In this document: in pieces, positions 44,248 to 52,732 of the stretch
Numbering within the stretch: position 1 is the stretch's first letter
Layout of the letters: each line of letters starts with the position of its first letter
Assembly: GCA_020073665.1 (NCBI GenBank)
Contig: JAIQEU010000001.1
Span: 124,001-188,000 of the forward strand
Source of the DNA: Terriglobia bacterium
GTDB taxonomy: Bacteria > Acidobacteriota > Terriglobia > Terriglobales > Acidobacteriaceae
DNA: 64,000 nt
Direction: 5' to 3'
Notes under the pieces: generated by a model
What the model was told of the DNA's origin: nothing
Database searches by the model: none
The model's input: only the letters and a program-made list of their open reading frames with translations
Position numbers and translations under genes: made by a program

Positions 44248-44379
44248 GTGAAAAAAAGCCTCTTCGTATTGATTAGTACTTTGTTGCTGTTCAGCGCACT
44301 TTCCGCCCCTGCACTGTTGCTGGCCGATGGCGGTCCGGACCCTAACTGTTCGCCAACGGGAAAAATGTGCAAACCCTAG
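44248..44379 (+). CDS. Small secreted peptide precursor with two cysteines (43 aa)
   Basis: Too short for routine calling. GTG 44248 is preceded at seven bases by AAAAGGAGA, a near-perfect ribosome site. The product has a basic start (MKKS), a 20-residue hydrophobic core (LFVLISTLLLFSALSAP, then ALLLADG) and a short mature end ADGGPDPNCSPTGKMCKP containing two Cys six residues apart and three prolines. A signal peptidase site after ALLLA fits, and two signal peptidase I genes are in the window. Candidate extracellular signal, bacteriocin-like or disulphide-loop peptide. Divergent from the 137-aa protein gene and followed by a polytopic membrane protein gene. Confidence 0.65.
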   Translation: MKKSLFVLISTLLLFSALSAPALLLADGGPDPNCSPTGKMCKP

Positions 44380-44503
44380 AGACAGCGGAACTGCGGCCGC
44401 GGGACGGCGAAGGCAGAACCCAGAGTCGCGGAGGGCGCTCGTGGATGCGGCAGGTCAGGGTTGCGGGTTGCTTCGAAACGGGATATAGTGCGCCGGAGGC
44501 GCT

Positions 44504-45265
44504 ATGTATCCGCACTCCTTCCTGTGGCATTACCTGTGGCTCGCACCACACGCCCTCCAAATTCTGGTTGTGGTGGCGATGATCCGGCGCCGGTTGGTCC
44601 GCGAATTCCCGATCTTCCTGGTCTACACCGTGTTGCAGATGACGCAGGAAGGAATTCTGTTCGTACTGGACCACAGTTCCGCGGTCTCCCCCGAACAGTA
44701 TTGGCATGCCCACTGGGCGGGAATGATTGTAAGCATTGTGATCCGATCGGCGGTTATTTACGAGATATCTTCCCATGTCTTCCGTCCTTACCCGGCGATT
44801 GGCGAGCTGGGCCGCATCGCCTTCCGCTGGGCTGCCGTCGTCCTGCTACTGGTCGCCGTAGCCATCGCGGCGTACGCGCCCGGGGATAACTCAGCCCGCA
44901 TCTTCTCTTACGTCTATGTGGTCAACCGTGCCGTCAACCTGGTGCAGTGCGGCCTGTTGTTTTTCCTCTTCTTGTTTTCTTCCTACTTTGGCCTAACTTG
45001 GCGAAACTACGTGTTCGGGATCGCGGTGGGTTTGGGAATCTATTCCAGCGTTGAACTGGCCGCCGCGGCCATCCAGGTCCAGACTTGGCCTGCGCCCGGC
45101 AGCTACGTGCTGGATTTTGTCACCATGGCGACGTACCATTGCTGCGTGCTGATATGGCTGGCGTATTTTCTAGCCCCCGAACCGGCCCCGCACACGGTGA
45201 AGGAACTGCCCAGGAGTGACTTGGAGAAGTGGAACGCTGAACTTCAGCGCTTGCTGCTGCAATGA
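44504..45265 (+). CDS. Polytopic (about seven-helix) membrane protein of unknown function
   Basis: 253 residues; GGAGG lies before ATG 44504. About seven hydrophobic helices: LWLAPHALQILVVVAMI, FLVYTVLQMTQEGILFVL, WAGMIVSIVIRSAVIYEI, WAAVVLLLVAVAIAAYA, LVQCGLLFFLFLFSSYF, VFGIAVGLGIYSSVELAAAA and FVTMATYHCCVLIWLAYFLA. No transporter or kinase motif seen. The stop overlaps the ATG of the next gene (ATGA). Could be a sensor-like membrane protein; the position after a secreted peptide gene is suggestive only. Confidence 0.75.
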   Translation: MYPHSFLWHYLWLAPHALQILVVVAMIRRRLVREFPIFLVYTVLQMTQEGILFVLDHSSAVSPEQYWHAHWAGMIVSIVIRSAVIYEISSHVFRPYPAIGELGRIAFRWAAVVLLLVAVAIAAYAPGDNSARIFSYVYVVNRAVNLVQCGLLFFLFLFSSYFGLTWRNYVFGIAVGLGIYSSVELAAAAIQVQTWPAPGSYVLDFVTMATYHCCVLIWLAYFLAPEPAPHTVKELPRSDLEKWNAELQRLLLQ

Positions 45266-45801
45266 TTTTTTCGATCACTCTCGTAGTAGCCTCTTTGGTC
45301 GCGCTCGCCTTGCTGCTGCGTGCCGCGCGCGGGAGAGGCCTGCTGCCCGTCAGCCCGGACGACCTTGCCCGACGCATCCGGCCGGTCGATATCGAGGCCT
45401 TCCGCAACCTCATTGATCCTTCGGAAGAACAATTCCTGCGTGCCCACCTGTCTCGGCGGGCGTTCCGCTCCGTCCAACGCCAGCGCCTGCTGGCGACACT
45501 GGATTACGTCCGCGGCGCCTCCCACAACGCCGCCATCCTGTTGCGACTCGGCGAAGCTGCCCGTCGCGATCTAGATCCCCGTATCGCCGAAGCCGGACAG
45601 CGCTTGGTGGATAACGCGGTTCGTCTTCGCATGTTCGCCCTGTTCTCGATGGCCCAATTGTGCATCGGCATCGCATTACCGGGAGCCCACATCTCGGCAG
45701 GCCGCATGGTAGAGAGTTATCAGCAACTTAGTGGCCTCGCTAGCCAGCTGGCAGTTATGCAACGTCCGCAGCCGTCCTCCCCCCTGGTGGCCGCGAGTTA
45801 G
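45262..45801 (+). CDS. Membrane-anchored protein of unknown function
   Basis: 179 residues, translationally coupled to the preceding membrane protein gene. An N-terminal hydrophobic helix (FSITLVVASLVALALLLRAA) is followed by a soluble helical region rich in Arg and Leu (RRAFRSVQRQRLLATLDYVR, AILLRLGEAARRDLDPRIAE). A second weak hydrophobic stretch lies near residues 118-140 (MFALFSMAQLCIGIALPGAH). No family recognised. Probably acts together with the upstream membrane protein. Confidence 0.68.
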   Translation: MIFSITLVVASLVALALLLRAARGRGLLPVSPDDLARRIRPVDIEAFRNLIDPSEEQFLRAHLSRRAFRSVQRQRLLATLDYVRGASHNAAILLRLGEAARRDLDPRIAEAGQRLVDNAVRLRMFALFSMAQLCIGIALPGAHISAGRMVESYQQLSGLASQLAVMQRPQPSSPLVAAS

Positions 45802-45858
45802 GCTCCATCAAGTCGCGCGCCCATCAATCACATCATGTCTTGTTTTGGCCCCCTGCAG

Positions 45859-45880
45859 CTTGTTCGGAAAACCGAACAAG
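45859..45880. promoter_or_regulatory. 9-bp perfect inverted repeat upstream of the sigma-54 activator
   Basis: CTTGTTCGG and CCGAACAAG separated by AAAA. It is 95 bases before the start of the GAF-sigma-54 regulator and 58 bases after the membrane protein gene. A short poly-T is absent. Candidate operator or weak terminator; a similar core (TTCCGAAAACCGA) lies at 44152-44164. Confidence 0.5.
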
Positions 45881-45974
45881 AACGAACACTCCATAGCCGG
45901 GGGGATTTGCTGACTATCATCGCTGTCAGTTTGTAACGGCTCGCCTGGCGGGGCGCCGACAGCCGGTGAGGTGA

Positions 45975-48026
45975 ATGCGATCGAAAAGCCACTTCGAAGC
46001 AGATGACGATCTTGGCCGCTATGAAGCCCTGCTTCAGACTGCGGATGCCATGGTCCATCACCAGAACCTGCCGGAACTGTTCACTCAGTTGGCGGAACAG
46101 CTCCACGCCGTTGCGCACTTCGAAATCGCCAACTTCGCGTTGCGCGATCCCGCCACCAACACCATGCGGCTGCACTTCTGGGCCGGCAGCTTTCTGACGT
46201 CGATGCCGAGAGAAGTGCCCATTGACGAATCCGCCAGTGGCTGGGTGTGGCAGAACCAGTTGCCGCTGATCACATCCGATCTGCACACTGAACCCCGCTT
46301 TCCCAAAATGGCAGCCGTTCTCAAAGAGCGCGGCATCCGCGCCTATTGCACCCTGCCCCTCACTACCGCCCGCAAGAGCTTTGGCGCGCTTGGCTTCGGC
46401 AGTTCGCAGGTTGACGCCTATGGCGAGAGGGACGTGCGCTTCCTTAGCCGGGTCGCAGAACTGGTGGCCTTGGCAGTGGAGAACTCGCTCACTCGCATGG
46501 CCCTGGAAGAGGAGAAGGAACGGCTGCAAATGTTGCTGCAAGTTCACCGCTCCCTGGTTTCCAACCTGGAGATGCAACAGCTGTTTCCCACCATTTCCGA
46601 TTCGATCCGCAAGGTCATGAAACACGATTTCGCCCGGCTGGCGGTCTACGAAGAACCGACCAAGTCTATGCACCTGTACCCCCTGGATGCCGCACCCGCC
46701 CGAACTGTGCCTTCCCCCAGTTTGACTTTTCCCGTCGGGGAAGCTGCCTTCGGCGTAGCTTTCCAGAGAACGGAAGCCAAGGTCTGGAATCTCCAGTCGA
46801 TGGCGGATGCTGAAATCGATTTCGTGAAGCAGATGATGGGGCAAGAGATTCAGTCGTTTTGCTCTGTTCCCCTCGTCTCACCCAAGGGCTGGCTTGGAAC
46901 TCTGAACCTGGGCAGCCGGCAAGAGAATGCTTTTGCATCCCAAAACATGGGCCTCATGGAACAGGTGGCGACGGCAATTGCCATCGCGCTCGACAATGCC
47001 CGTGCCTACCGTGAGATCGCAGAACTGAAAGACAAACTGGCCTCGGAAAAGCTGTACCTGGAAGATGAGATTCGCACCGAACTGAACTTCGAGGAGATCA
47101 TCGGGGAGAGCCCCGCCCTCAAGCAAGTACTCGGGCAAGTCAAGACCGTTGCGCCCAGCCATGCCACGGTTCTGATCCTGGGTGAAACCGGTACCGGCAA
47201 GGAACTGATTGCGCGGGCCATCCACCGCATGAGTTCTTGCAAGGATGCCAGTTTCATCAAGATGAACTGCGCCGCTATTCCGACCGGACTGCTGGAGAGC
47301 GAACTCTTTGGCCATGAAAAGGGCGCTTTTACCGGAGCTATCAACCAGAAAATCGGTCGCCTGGAACTCGCCGATAAAGGAACCCTCTTTCTTGATGAAG
47401 TGGGCGATATCCCCCTCGAGTTGCAGCCTAAGTTGCTGCGGGTGCTGCAGGACCAGGAATTCGAGCGCTTGGGCAGCAACCGCACCATCAAGGTCAACAT
47501 TCGTCTGATCGCCGCGACCAACCGAAACCTGGCAAAAAGTGTGCTCGATCACGAATTTCGCAGCGATCTGTTTTACCGTTTGAATGTTTTTCCCATCCAA
47601 ATGCCTACCTTGCGCGAGCGCCGGCAAGACATTACGTTGCTGGCGCGGCATTTCGTGCAAAGGTTTGCCCGCAAAATGGACAAGGACATCGAAACCATAC
47701 CGACCGAGACCATGACTGCGTTGGCCAACTGGGAGTGGCCGGGCAATATCCGGGAACTGGAGAACTTCATCGAGCGGTCGGTCATTCTCACCGATGGCCC
47801 GGTTTTGAGAGCCCCGCTCGCGGAACTGCGGCCCGTCTACGAGGGTCCGCCCCTGTCCGGTTCGCTGCGAGACGTGGAACGCCAGCACATCCTGCGCGTC
47901 CTGCGCGAAACCCACGGAGTACTGGCCGGACCGCGGGGAGCGGCGGCTCGGCTTGGGCTCAAGCGTACTACTCTCCAGTCAAGGATCCAGAAGCTGGACA
48001 TCACTCGCAAAGAGTATGGCGGTTAG
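45975..48026 (+). CDS. Sigma-54-dependent transcriptional activator with two GAF domains
   Basis: 683 residues. Two N-terminal GAF domains (about residues 25-170 and 190-345; [30 protein letters not shown]-type [19 protein letters not shown]). Central AAA+ domain: [20 protein letters not shown] (Walker A), [16 protein letters not shown] (GAFTGA loop for sigma-54 contact), [20 protein letters not shown] (Walker B), [21 protein letters not shown]-terminal Fis-type [23 protein letters not shown]. Same architecture as FhlA/NorR/NifA. GAF domains bind small ligands or redox signals; which one is unknown. No -24/-12 promoter was recognised near. Confidence 0.93.
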   Translation: MRSKSHFEADDDLGRYEALLQTADAMVHHQNLPELFTQLAEQLHAVAHFEIANFALRDPATNTMRLHFWAGSFLTSMPREVPIDESASGWVWQNQLPLITSDLHTEPRFPKMAAVLKERGIRAYCTLPLTTARKSFGALGFGSSQVDAYGERDVRFLSRVAELVALAVENSLTRMALEEEKERLQMLLQVHRSLVSNLEMQQLFPTISDSIRKVMKHDFARLAVYEEPTKSMHLYPLDAAPARTVPSPSLTFPVGEAAFGVAFQRTEAKVWNLQSMADAEIDFVKQMMGQEIQSFCSVPLVSPKGWLGTLNLGSRQENAFASQNMGLMEQVATAIAIALDNARAYREIAELKDKLASEKLYLEDEIRTELNFEEIIGESPALKQVLGQVKTVAPSHATVLILGETGTGKELIARAIHRMSSCKDASFIKMNCAAIPTGLLESELFGHEKGAFTGAINQKIGRLELADKGTLFLDEVGDIPLELQPKLLRVLQDQEFERLGSNRTIKVNIRLIAATNRNLAKSVLDHEFRSDLFYRLNVFPIQMPTLRERRQDITLLARHFVQRFARKMDKDIETIPTETMTALANWEWPGNIRELENFIERSVILTDGPVLRAPLAELRPVYEGPPLSGSLRDVERQHILRVLRETHGVLAGPRGAAARLGLKRTTLQSRIQKLDITRKEYGG

Positions 48027-48196
48027 CTTTGTTTGGCCCGGGGTGACGGAGGGTCGGCATTCTGCCACGCCAGCGTCAGCCAAGTCCACGGAGGCGCAAC
48101 CTGCCCGGCTTGCCGTTTACCCGTGTTTCCTTCGACTTACGGCAACCTTACCCTTTGGAATGCCGCCTGCCACCAGTTCCCTTGAGGCACTCCCAG

Positions 48197-48484
48197 ATGT
48201 TGAGGATCCACGTGGAAGAGCAAGGCGACTCGGCTACCATCCGGCTGGAAGGAAAGTTGGTAGGAGACTGGGTGGAGGAACTGGAACGGTGTTTCGAGCG
48301 CGAACTGTCCCACGGTGGGAAACGAACCCTGACCATCGAACTTGAGGCCGTGTCGTTCATCGACGAGCCGGGTGAGTCACTGCTCCGAGAGATGCATCGG
48401 GCCGGCGCGACACTGCGGGCGAAGGGTGCTTTGTCGAGCTACCTGGTGGAGCAAATCCAGAAACGCCACGCGGACTCACCGTGA
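48197..48484 (+). CDS. Small STAS-like protein
   Basis: 95 residues from ATG 48197. MLRIHVEEQGDSATIRLEGK followed by WVEELERCFERELSHGGKRT and LTIELEAVSFIDEPGESLLR matches the strand-helix order of STAS (anti-sigma-factor antagonist / SpoIIAA) domains, including the DEPGE loop where STAS proteins usually have the phosphorylatable DSSG; here the residue expected to be Ser is Pro or Gly, so classical phospho-control is doubtful. Stop overlaps the GTG of the CRP-type gene (GTGA). Confidence 0.72.
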   Translation: MLRIHVEEQGDSATIRLEGKLVGDWVEELERCFERELSHGGKRTLTIELEAVSFIDEPGESLLREMHRAGATLRAKGALSSYLVEQIQKRHADSP

Positions 48485-49476
48485 CCGAAGACCAGGAAGG
48501 GCGTGACTCACCTGCCGAGTTGCCTGCCGATCCGCTGTATCTGTTCTTCTGCGCTTTGCTTTGGCAGCGTGGCGATACTGGTACCGGCTGGGACCTGATC
48601 AAAACCGCTCGCTCCCGGAATGAGCGGGAGCGCGCGGTGGCCGCAGCGCTGCTGGCGAGAACCTGCGATGTGCGATTGCCGGCTGCCAAACGCGGCAGGT
48701 GCGAGCCTCCGCAGCCGGCACCCCGCGGCGACCTCAACTTCAACCGCATTAAGGAGGCAGCCATGAATACCCCGTATGGACTGGACATTGTCGAAAGTTG
48801 TTTGCGCTGCAAACTTCGGCAGCAGAATTGGTTTTGCAGCCTGCCTCCTGACGTCTTGAAGTCGTTCAGCAACTCCAGCCATCCCTCCACCTATCCCGGC
48901 GGGGCGCTCCTGTTTCTTGAGGGACAGATGCCGCGGGGGGTGTATGTTCTCTGCTCGGGCCGGGTAAAGCTGTCCACCACCTCTCGCGACGGCAAGGTGC
49001 TCATCCTCAAGATCGCCGAGGCGGGAGACCTGCTGGGCCTGAGTGCAGCCATTTCCGGCACACCTTATGAGCTCTGCGCCGAAACCTCCAGCCCCTGCCA
49101 GGTAAATTTCATCGAGCGTCAGACCCTGATCAGCCTGGTGAGAAAGCACGGAGAACTGGGCCTGCACGCCGCCTTGGCGTTGAGCCAGGAATTCCAGTCG
49201 GCTTACCGCGACATTCATGACCTGGTGCTGGCGCGCTCTTCCGCGGGCAAGTTGGCCAAGCTGTTACTCTCCTGGACCGCCGGCCGCGAAGACGAAGCCA
49301 AAGACATCCGTATCCGCTCCAGCTTGACCCACGAAGAAATCGCGCAAATGATCGGAGCCTCGCGTGAGACCGTCACTCGCCTGCTGAGCACGCTTAAGAA
49401 GAAACAATTGATCAGCTTGGAAGGCTCGACCCTGGTTATCCACAACCGGACCGCATTGGAAGCGCTAGCGGCCTAG
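48481..49476 (+). CDS. CRP/FNR-family transcriptional regulator with in-frame N-terminal extension
   Basis: Two starts are possible. GTG 48481 overlaps the preceding stop and gives 331 residues; ATG 48763, with AAGGAGG five bases upstream, gives 237 residues, the normal CRP length. The first 94 residues (DPLYLFFCALLWQRGDTGTG, LIKTARSRNERERAVAAALL) look like an independent helical protein. The regulator proper has CLRCKLRQQNWFC (C-x2-C-x8-C), a cNMP-binding barrel (PGGALLFLEGQMPRGVYVLC, GDLLGLSAAISG) and a C-terminal HTH (LTHEEIAQMIGASRETVTRL). The Cys set could hold an iron-sulphur cluster or act as a redox switch, by analogy with FNR. Confidence 0.85.
   Translation: MTEDQEGRDSPAELPADPLYLFFCALLWQRGDTGTGWDLIKTARSRNERERAVAAALLARTCDVRLPAAKRGRCEPPQPAPRGDLNFNRIKEAAMNTPYGLDIVESCLRCKLRQQNWFCSLPPDVLKSFSNSSHPSTYPGGALLFLEGQMPRGVYVLCSGRVKLSTTSRDGKVLILKIAEAGDLLGLSAAISGTPYELCAETSSPCQVNFIERQTLISLVRKHGELGLHAALALSQEFQSAYRDIHDLVLARSSAGKLAKLLLSWTAGREDEAKDIRIRSSLTHEEIAQMIGASRETVTRLLSTLKKKQLISLEGSTLVIHNRTALEALAA
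48751..48757 (+). promoter_or_regulatory. Internal ribosome binding site before ATG 48763
   Basis: AAGGAGG five bases before ATG 48763, inside the open frame that begins at 48481. Stronger than the site at 48481. Suggests a second, shorter product with a normal CRP/FNR start. Confidence 0.6.
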
Positions 49477-49490
49477 CACGACAGCCCAAT

Positions 49491-49518
49491 GGCGGCTGGC
49501 TTCCTTCTGCCAGCCGCC
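49491..49518. terminator. 10-bp hairpin between the convergent crp-type and receptor genes
   Basis: GGCGGCTGGC (49491-49500) pairs perfectly with GCCAGCCGCC (49509-49518) around TTCCTTCT. Centred between converging genes, it probably ends transcripts from both sides, although the flanking U runs are weak. Confidence 0.65.
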
Positions 49519-49548
49519 TCCCCCTACCTTGTCTGAATCGCCAGACTC

Positions 49549-52197
49549 CTAGAAGTGGAACCCGATCTGAGCCGTAAACGTGCGCGGTGAAACGTAGTGT
49601 GTCCCGCTGAACGTGGACAGGAAGTTGTACAGCGCTGCCTTGTTCGTAAGGTTAATCGCCGTCAGGCTGAGGCTCCATTTGTAACGTTCGCCTTTGAACA
49701 GGTTGTCGTCGCCCACCGCTAGGTCGAACAGGTGACGTGGCGCGATGCGCGGCGGATTGTGGTCGTCGTTCTCCGTTCCTGGCGCGGGTATCTTAATGAG
49801 CGTCGAACCAAGTTGTGCCGGAGCGCAACTGGAGAGACCGGCGAACAAGGTCGGGCGCTGGTTTCCACAGAACAGTCCGGCTTGCAGTTGTTGATCTCCT
49901 GTTAGCCCGCTCAGGTCCACGGCAGTAGTCGTGTCGCTCGCAAATGGCACCTCTCCGGCGACCAGTCCACTGTCGTACCGCCAGTTGAAGCTGACATAGG
50001 GTCCCTGTTTCCAAGGTTGGTATTGCAAGTGGGTGGTCTGGTTGAATTTTTCGTCGTGATCGATGCGGAACGGCAACCCACTCTGCCCGACCGTCACCCC
50101 CAAGCCGCTATTTTGCGGCGGGAAGAACCGGGCGGCCACGCTGGAGAACACCACCAAAGCCGTAAATCCGTGAATGTCAGGCAGACTCACGCGCACCGCG
50201 TATCCAGGAATCTTGGAACTTTGCCATCCGATCGGGAAGAAGATGGGAGTGGCTCCCAGGATGCTGAAGTCGTAAGCAGTGTGGGTGTATTTCCAGATGT
50301 AGTCACCACTCACTACGGCCCAGCGCCCGATCGCTTGCTGCAAGCCCGCGTGAAACTCATTGCGATAGCCGGGTGTGTTAGGCGCCGGCACGCAAGGAAT
50401 GAGCGTGGCGAAAATAGTTTGATTGCAGCCTTCGCTCGCCAGCACCAGGTTTTCGTTGAAGGGAGTTTCTAGACTGCGGGCATACGAGACGCGGAGAATG
50501 GTATTGCTCGGCTTGATGTTGTACGCGACCCCCACTCGGGGTTCAGCTTGCCGAGCCGTGACCAGCCCGTTGTAAAGATCGCCGCGTATCCCCAGATTAA
50601 GCGACCAGTTCCCTTTGGTGATCTGATCCTGAACGTAGAGAGCAAGTTCCTTCACATCAGTGTGCCCGTGAAACGGGAACAGGCCGCCACCACGCGTGAG
50701 ATCAAAAGGAAACAGCACCGCGCAAGGTGTTCCGGGTAGTGGCTGGCCGTTCACATCGAGACAATTCAGAGGGTTGCCATTCGCATCCTGCAGGCCCGGA
50801 AGCAGCGTCGGATCGACGATCCCGAACTTGAAGTTTTCCGTCAGAAAAGTCTGCTCATAGGTGGCGCCCACCTTTATGTTGTGTATCCCTTTCACATACG
50901 ACACGTCCGACCTAAGTCCGGTGTTGGCTAAAGTCCGATCCTGGCTGACCGTCTCCTGCTGCAGGTTAGACGGGCCAAGGTCGGAGAACGGGTTGTTGCT
51001 GGGATAGTAGTGAAACGCGTCTCGGCGAACGAAGGCGCCCAGGGTGAATACCGCATTCGGACTGAGAACCCGAGTCCAAGTGGGAGCGATATTGAAGGTC
51101 TGAATCTTTGAGCGCTGATCCGTCGGATCCAGAAAGCCACCCGTGACCGGATTTACCACCCCTGGATGAAACTGCTGGTCAAAGGAATTGGGCGTCTGAA
51201 ACCACGACCGGGTGTAGCCGAGATTCAGGTGAATGGAATCTGCCGATGAGAGTTGATAGTCCACCCGATCAAATGCGTTCTGCTCGTTGCCTTTATCGTG
51301 CAGCACGAAGAATTCCGGGGGGTCGAGAAACCGGCTGGTCTCCAGCCCACTCAGCGAAACGAAGTTTCCCCACTCCTTGCCGCCGTAAGCCAGATCGAAA
51401 CCAACATTGGCCGACCCGAAGCTCCCATAGGAAGTAGTGATGCTGCCATGCGGTGCGGTGACGCCCTGGCCGGAGCGGGTGGTCGCCCTGATGATCAGGC
51501 TGGTCTTGCCCCCGTATTCGGCGGGTGGGGCGCCCTCGATAACCTCCAGCGAATCAATCGAATCCACCGGAATCTGGTTGGAAAAAATCTTGCTCTGCTG
51601 ATCAGTGATGGGTTGGCCATCGACATTGAATGAATTGGAGGCGTGGTCGCCCAGTCCATGGAACAGGCCGTTCGAGTCGGCCGCAACCCCGGGTGCCGCC
51701 AGCGTGACCAGAGAACTGATCGACGAGGACTGACTTTCCAGAGGAATTTTGTCGAACAGTCCACGGTCCACGTCGGTGTGGCCGGTGGGATCGTTCTCGA
51801 GCAAGTCGCTGGCGGTACTTTCGACGGTCACTGTCTCCGAGGACCCGGATATCTGCAGCGTGATGCTCAGTACCAGTGGCACGTTGGAGCGTACGTCAAC
51901 GTCCTGCGCGTAGGCTGCGAACCCCTGCCGGGTGACGGTCATGTGATAGGGATTGAACGGCACGTTTGGAAAACCGAATTTCCCAGCGTTGTCGGTAAGC
52001 GCGGTGCGGTCAAACCCGCTCACCGGGTTGTGAATTTCGACGGTAGCATTTGGGACTACTGCGCCTGACGGATCGACGACGCTGCCGCTAATGAGGCTCG
52101 AACTTCCGCCCGACTGCCCATAAGCGTTCAGGCCCAAACCCAAATAGAAGAACACCAATACAGTCGCACGCAGCGACTCCTTATAAGAAGCCAGCAT
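49549..52197 (-). CDS. TonB-dependent receptor-like outer membrane protein, Oar type
   Basis: 882 residues with a signal peptide (LVFFYLGLGLNAYGQ). A carboxypeptidase-regulatory-like beta domain at about residues 36-115 (ISGSVVDPSGAVVPNATVEI, LTDNAGKFGFPNVPFNPYHM) is followed by a plug-like region (FNVDGQPITDQQSKIFSNQI, LEVIEGAPPAEYGGKTSLII) and a large strand-rich barrel ending in TAQIGFHF with an aromatic last residue. The TonB box is not obvious. Such receptors are abundant in acidobacteria and import or sense large substrates. The upstream small CxxC protein gene is 59 bases away on the same strand, which hints at metal or haem relation. Confidence 0.9.
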   Translation of the reverse strand: MLASYKESLRATVLVFFYLGLGLNAYGQSGGSSSLISGSVVDPSGAVVPNATVEIHNPVSGFDRTALTDNAGKFGFPNVPFNPYHMTVTRQGFAAYAQDVDVRSNVPLVLSITLQISGSSETVTVESTASDLLENDPTGHTDVDRGLFDKIPLESQSSSISSLVTLAAPGVAADSNGLFHGLGDHASNSFNVDGQPITDQQSKIFSNQIPVDSIDSLEVIEGAPPAEYGGKTSLIIRATTRSGQGVTAPHGSITTSYGSFGSANVGFDLAYGGKEWGNFVSLSGLETSRFLDPPEFFVLHDKGNEQNAFDRVDYQLSSADSIHLNLGYTRSWFQTPNSFDQQFHPGVVNPVTGGFLDPTDQRSKIQTFNIAPTWTRVLSPNAVFTLGAFVRRDAFHYYPSNNPFSDLGPSNLQQETVSQDRTLANTGLRSDVSYVKGIHNIKVGATYEQTFLTENFKFGIVDPTLLPGLQDANGNPLNCLDVNGQPLPGTPCAVLFPFDLTRGGGLFPFHGHTDVKELALYVQDQITKGNWSLNLGIRGDLYNGLVTARQAEPRVGVAYNIKPSNTILRVSYARSLETPFNENLVLASEGCNQTIFATLIPCVPAPNTPGYRNEFHAGLQQAIGRWAVVSGDYIWKYTHTAYDFSILGATPIFFPIGWQSSKIPGYAVRVSLPDIHGFTALVVFSSVAARFFPPQNSGLGVTVGQSGLPFRIDHDEKFNQTTHLQYQPWKQGPYVSFNWRYDSGLVAGEVPFASDTTTAVDLSGLTGDQQLQAGLFCGNQRPTLFAGLSSCAPAQLGSTLIKIPAPGTENDDHNPPRIAPRHLFDLAVGDDNLFKGERYKWSLSLTAINLTNKAALYNFLSTFSGTHYVSPRTFTAQIGFHF

Positions 52198-52256
52198 AAT
52201 TCCTCCAGAGAATGAGGTTGCAGAATGAATTTCAGTTTCGGTCGGTTCTTCTCAAC

Positions 52257-52526
52257 CTAAGCTGCTGGAGGCGGGCGAACGGAGAGCGCGAACCCTATCA
52301 GGCGCTGCTTGGCGGAAACTGGTTGCGGAATGGAACTGTACAGCTCAAGAAACATCGTCTTGGTGGGACTTGAAGCGGCGTGCGGGACCGCCGAATGAGC
52401 CGCTACGCATACCTGGCATGTCAGCGAGTCGGCCGCGCTCGAATGGCGGTGCGCGACAAATGCCAGCGCCGACCATACGGTCAGCAACAAGCAAACGCAG
52501 GCGATTCGCTTCGAAATCGAGCGCAC
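52257..52526 (-). CDS. Small exported or membrane-anchored CxxC protein, DUF2946-like
   Basis: 89 residues from GTG 52526. An N-terminal hydrophobic helix (IACVCLLLTVWSALAFVAH) is followed by RHSSAADSLTCQVCVAAHSA, the CxxC-plus-His arrangement typical of small proteins of the DUF2946 type, which often sit next to metal-related outer membrane receptors. The rest is short and Pro-rich. It precedes the receptor gene, with which it is probably co-transcribed. Family resemblance is by pattern only. Confidence 0.65.
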   Translation of the reverse strand: MRSISKRIACVCLLLTVWSALAFVAHRHSSAADSLTCQVCVAAHSAVPHAASSPTKTMFLELYSSIPQPVSAKQRLIGFALSVRPPPAA

Positions 52527-52732
52527 AGCAACACCCCACTAGGACTTTGACTGAATCTACCCCGAATCGGTCGGCGGATGCAACGAGATTCCTCCGACTG
52601 AAAGTTCTTGGCCTTCCGGGAACCCACAGGTGATCCGTGTCTTGTATTGGAAGCAGAGTTCGGCCCCGCTCACCTGGGCACTGAAGTTAAGGAAGGTTAG
52701 ATGCTGAAAACTCGAATGATAGGTGCTTCTGT

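Noticed and set aside
44342-44776. 144-codon minus-strand frame over the start of the polytopic membrane protein gene
   Set aside because: No ribosome site, low-complexity Arg/His-rich product, and a well-formed membrane protein on the opposite strand.
47006-47915. Long antisense frames over the sigma-54 activator gene
   Set aside because: The plus-strand gene has all AAA+ motifs; antisense frames show no recognisable protein.
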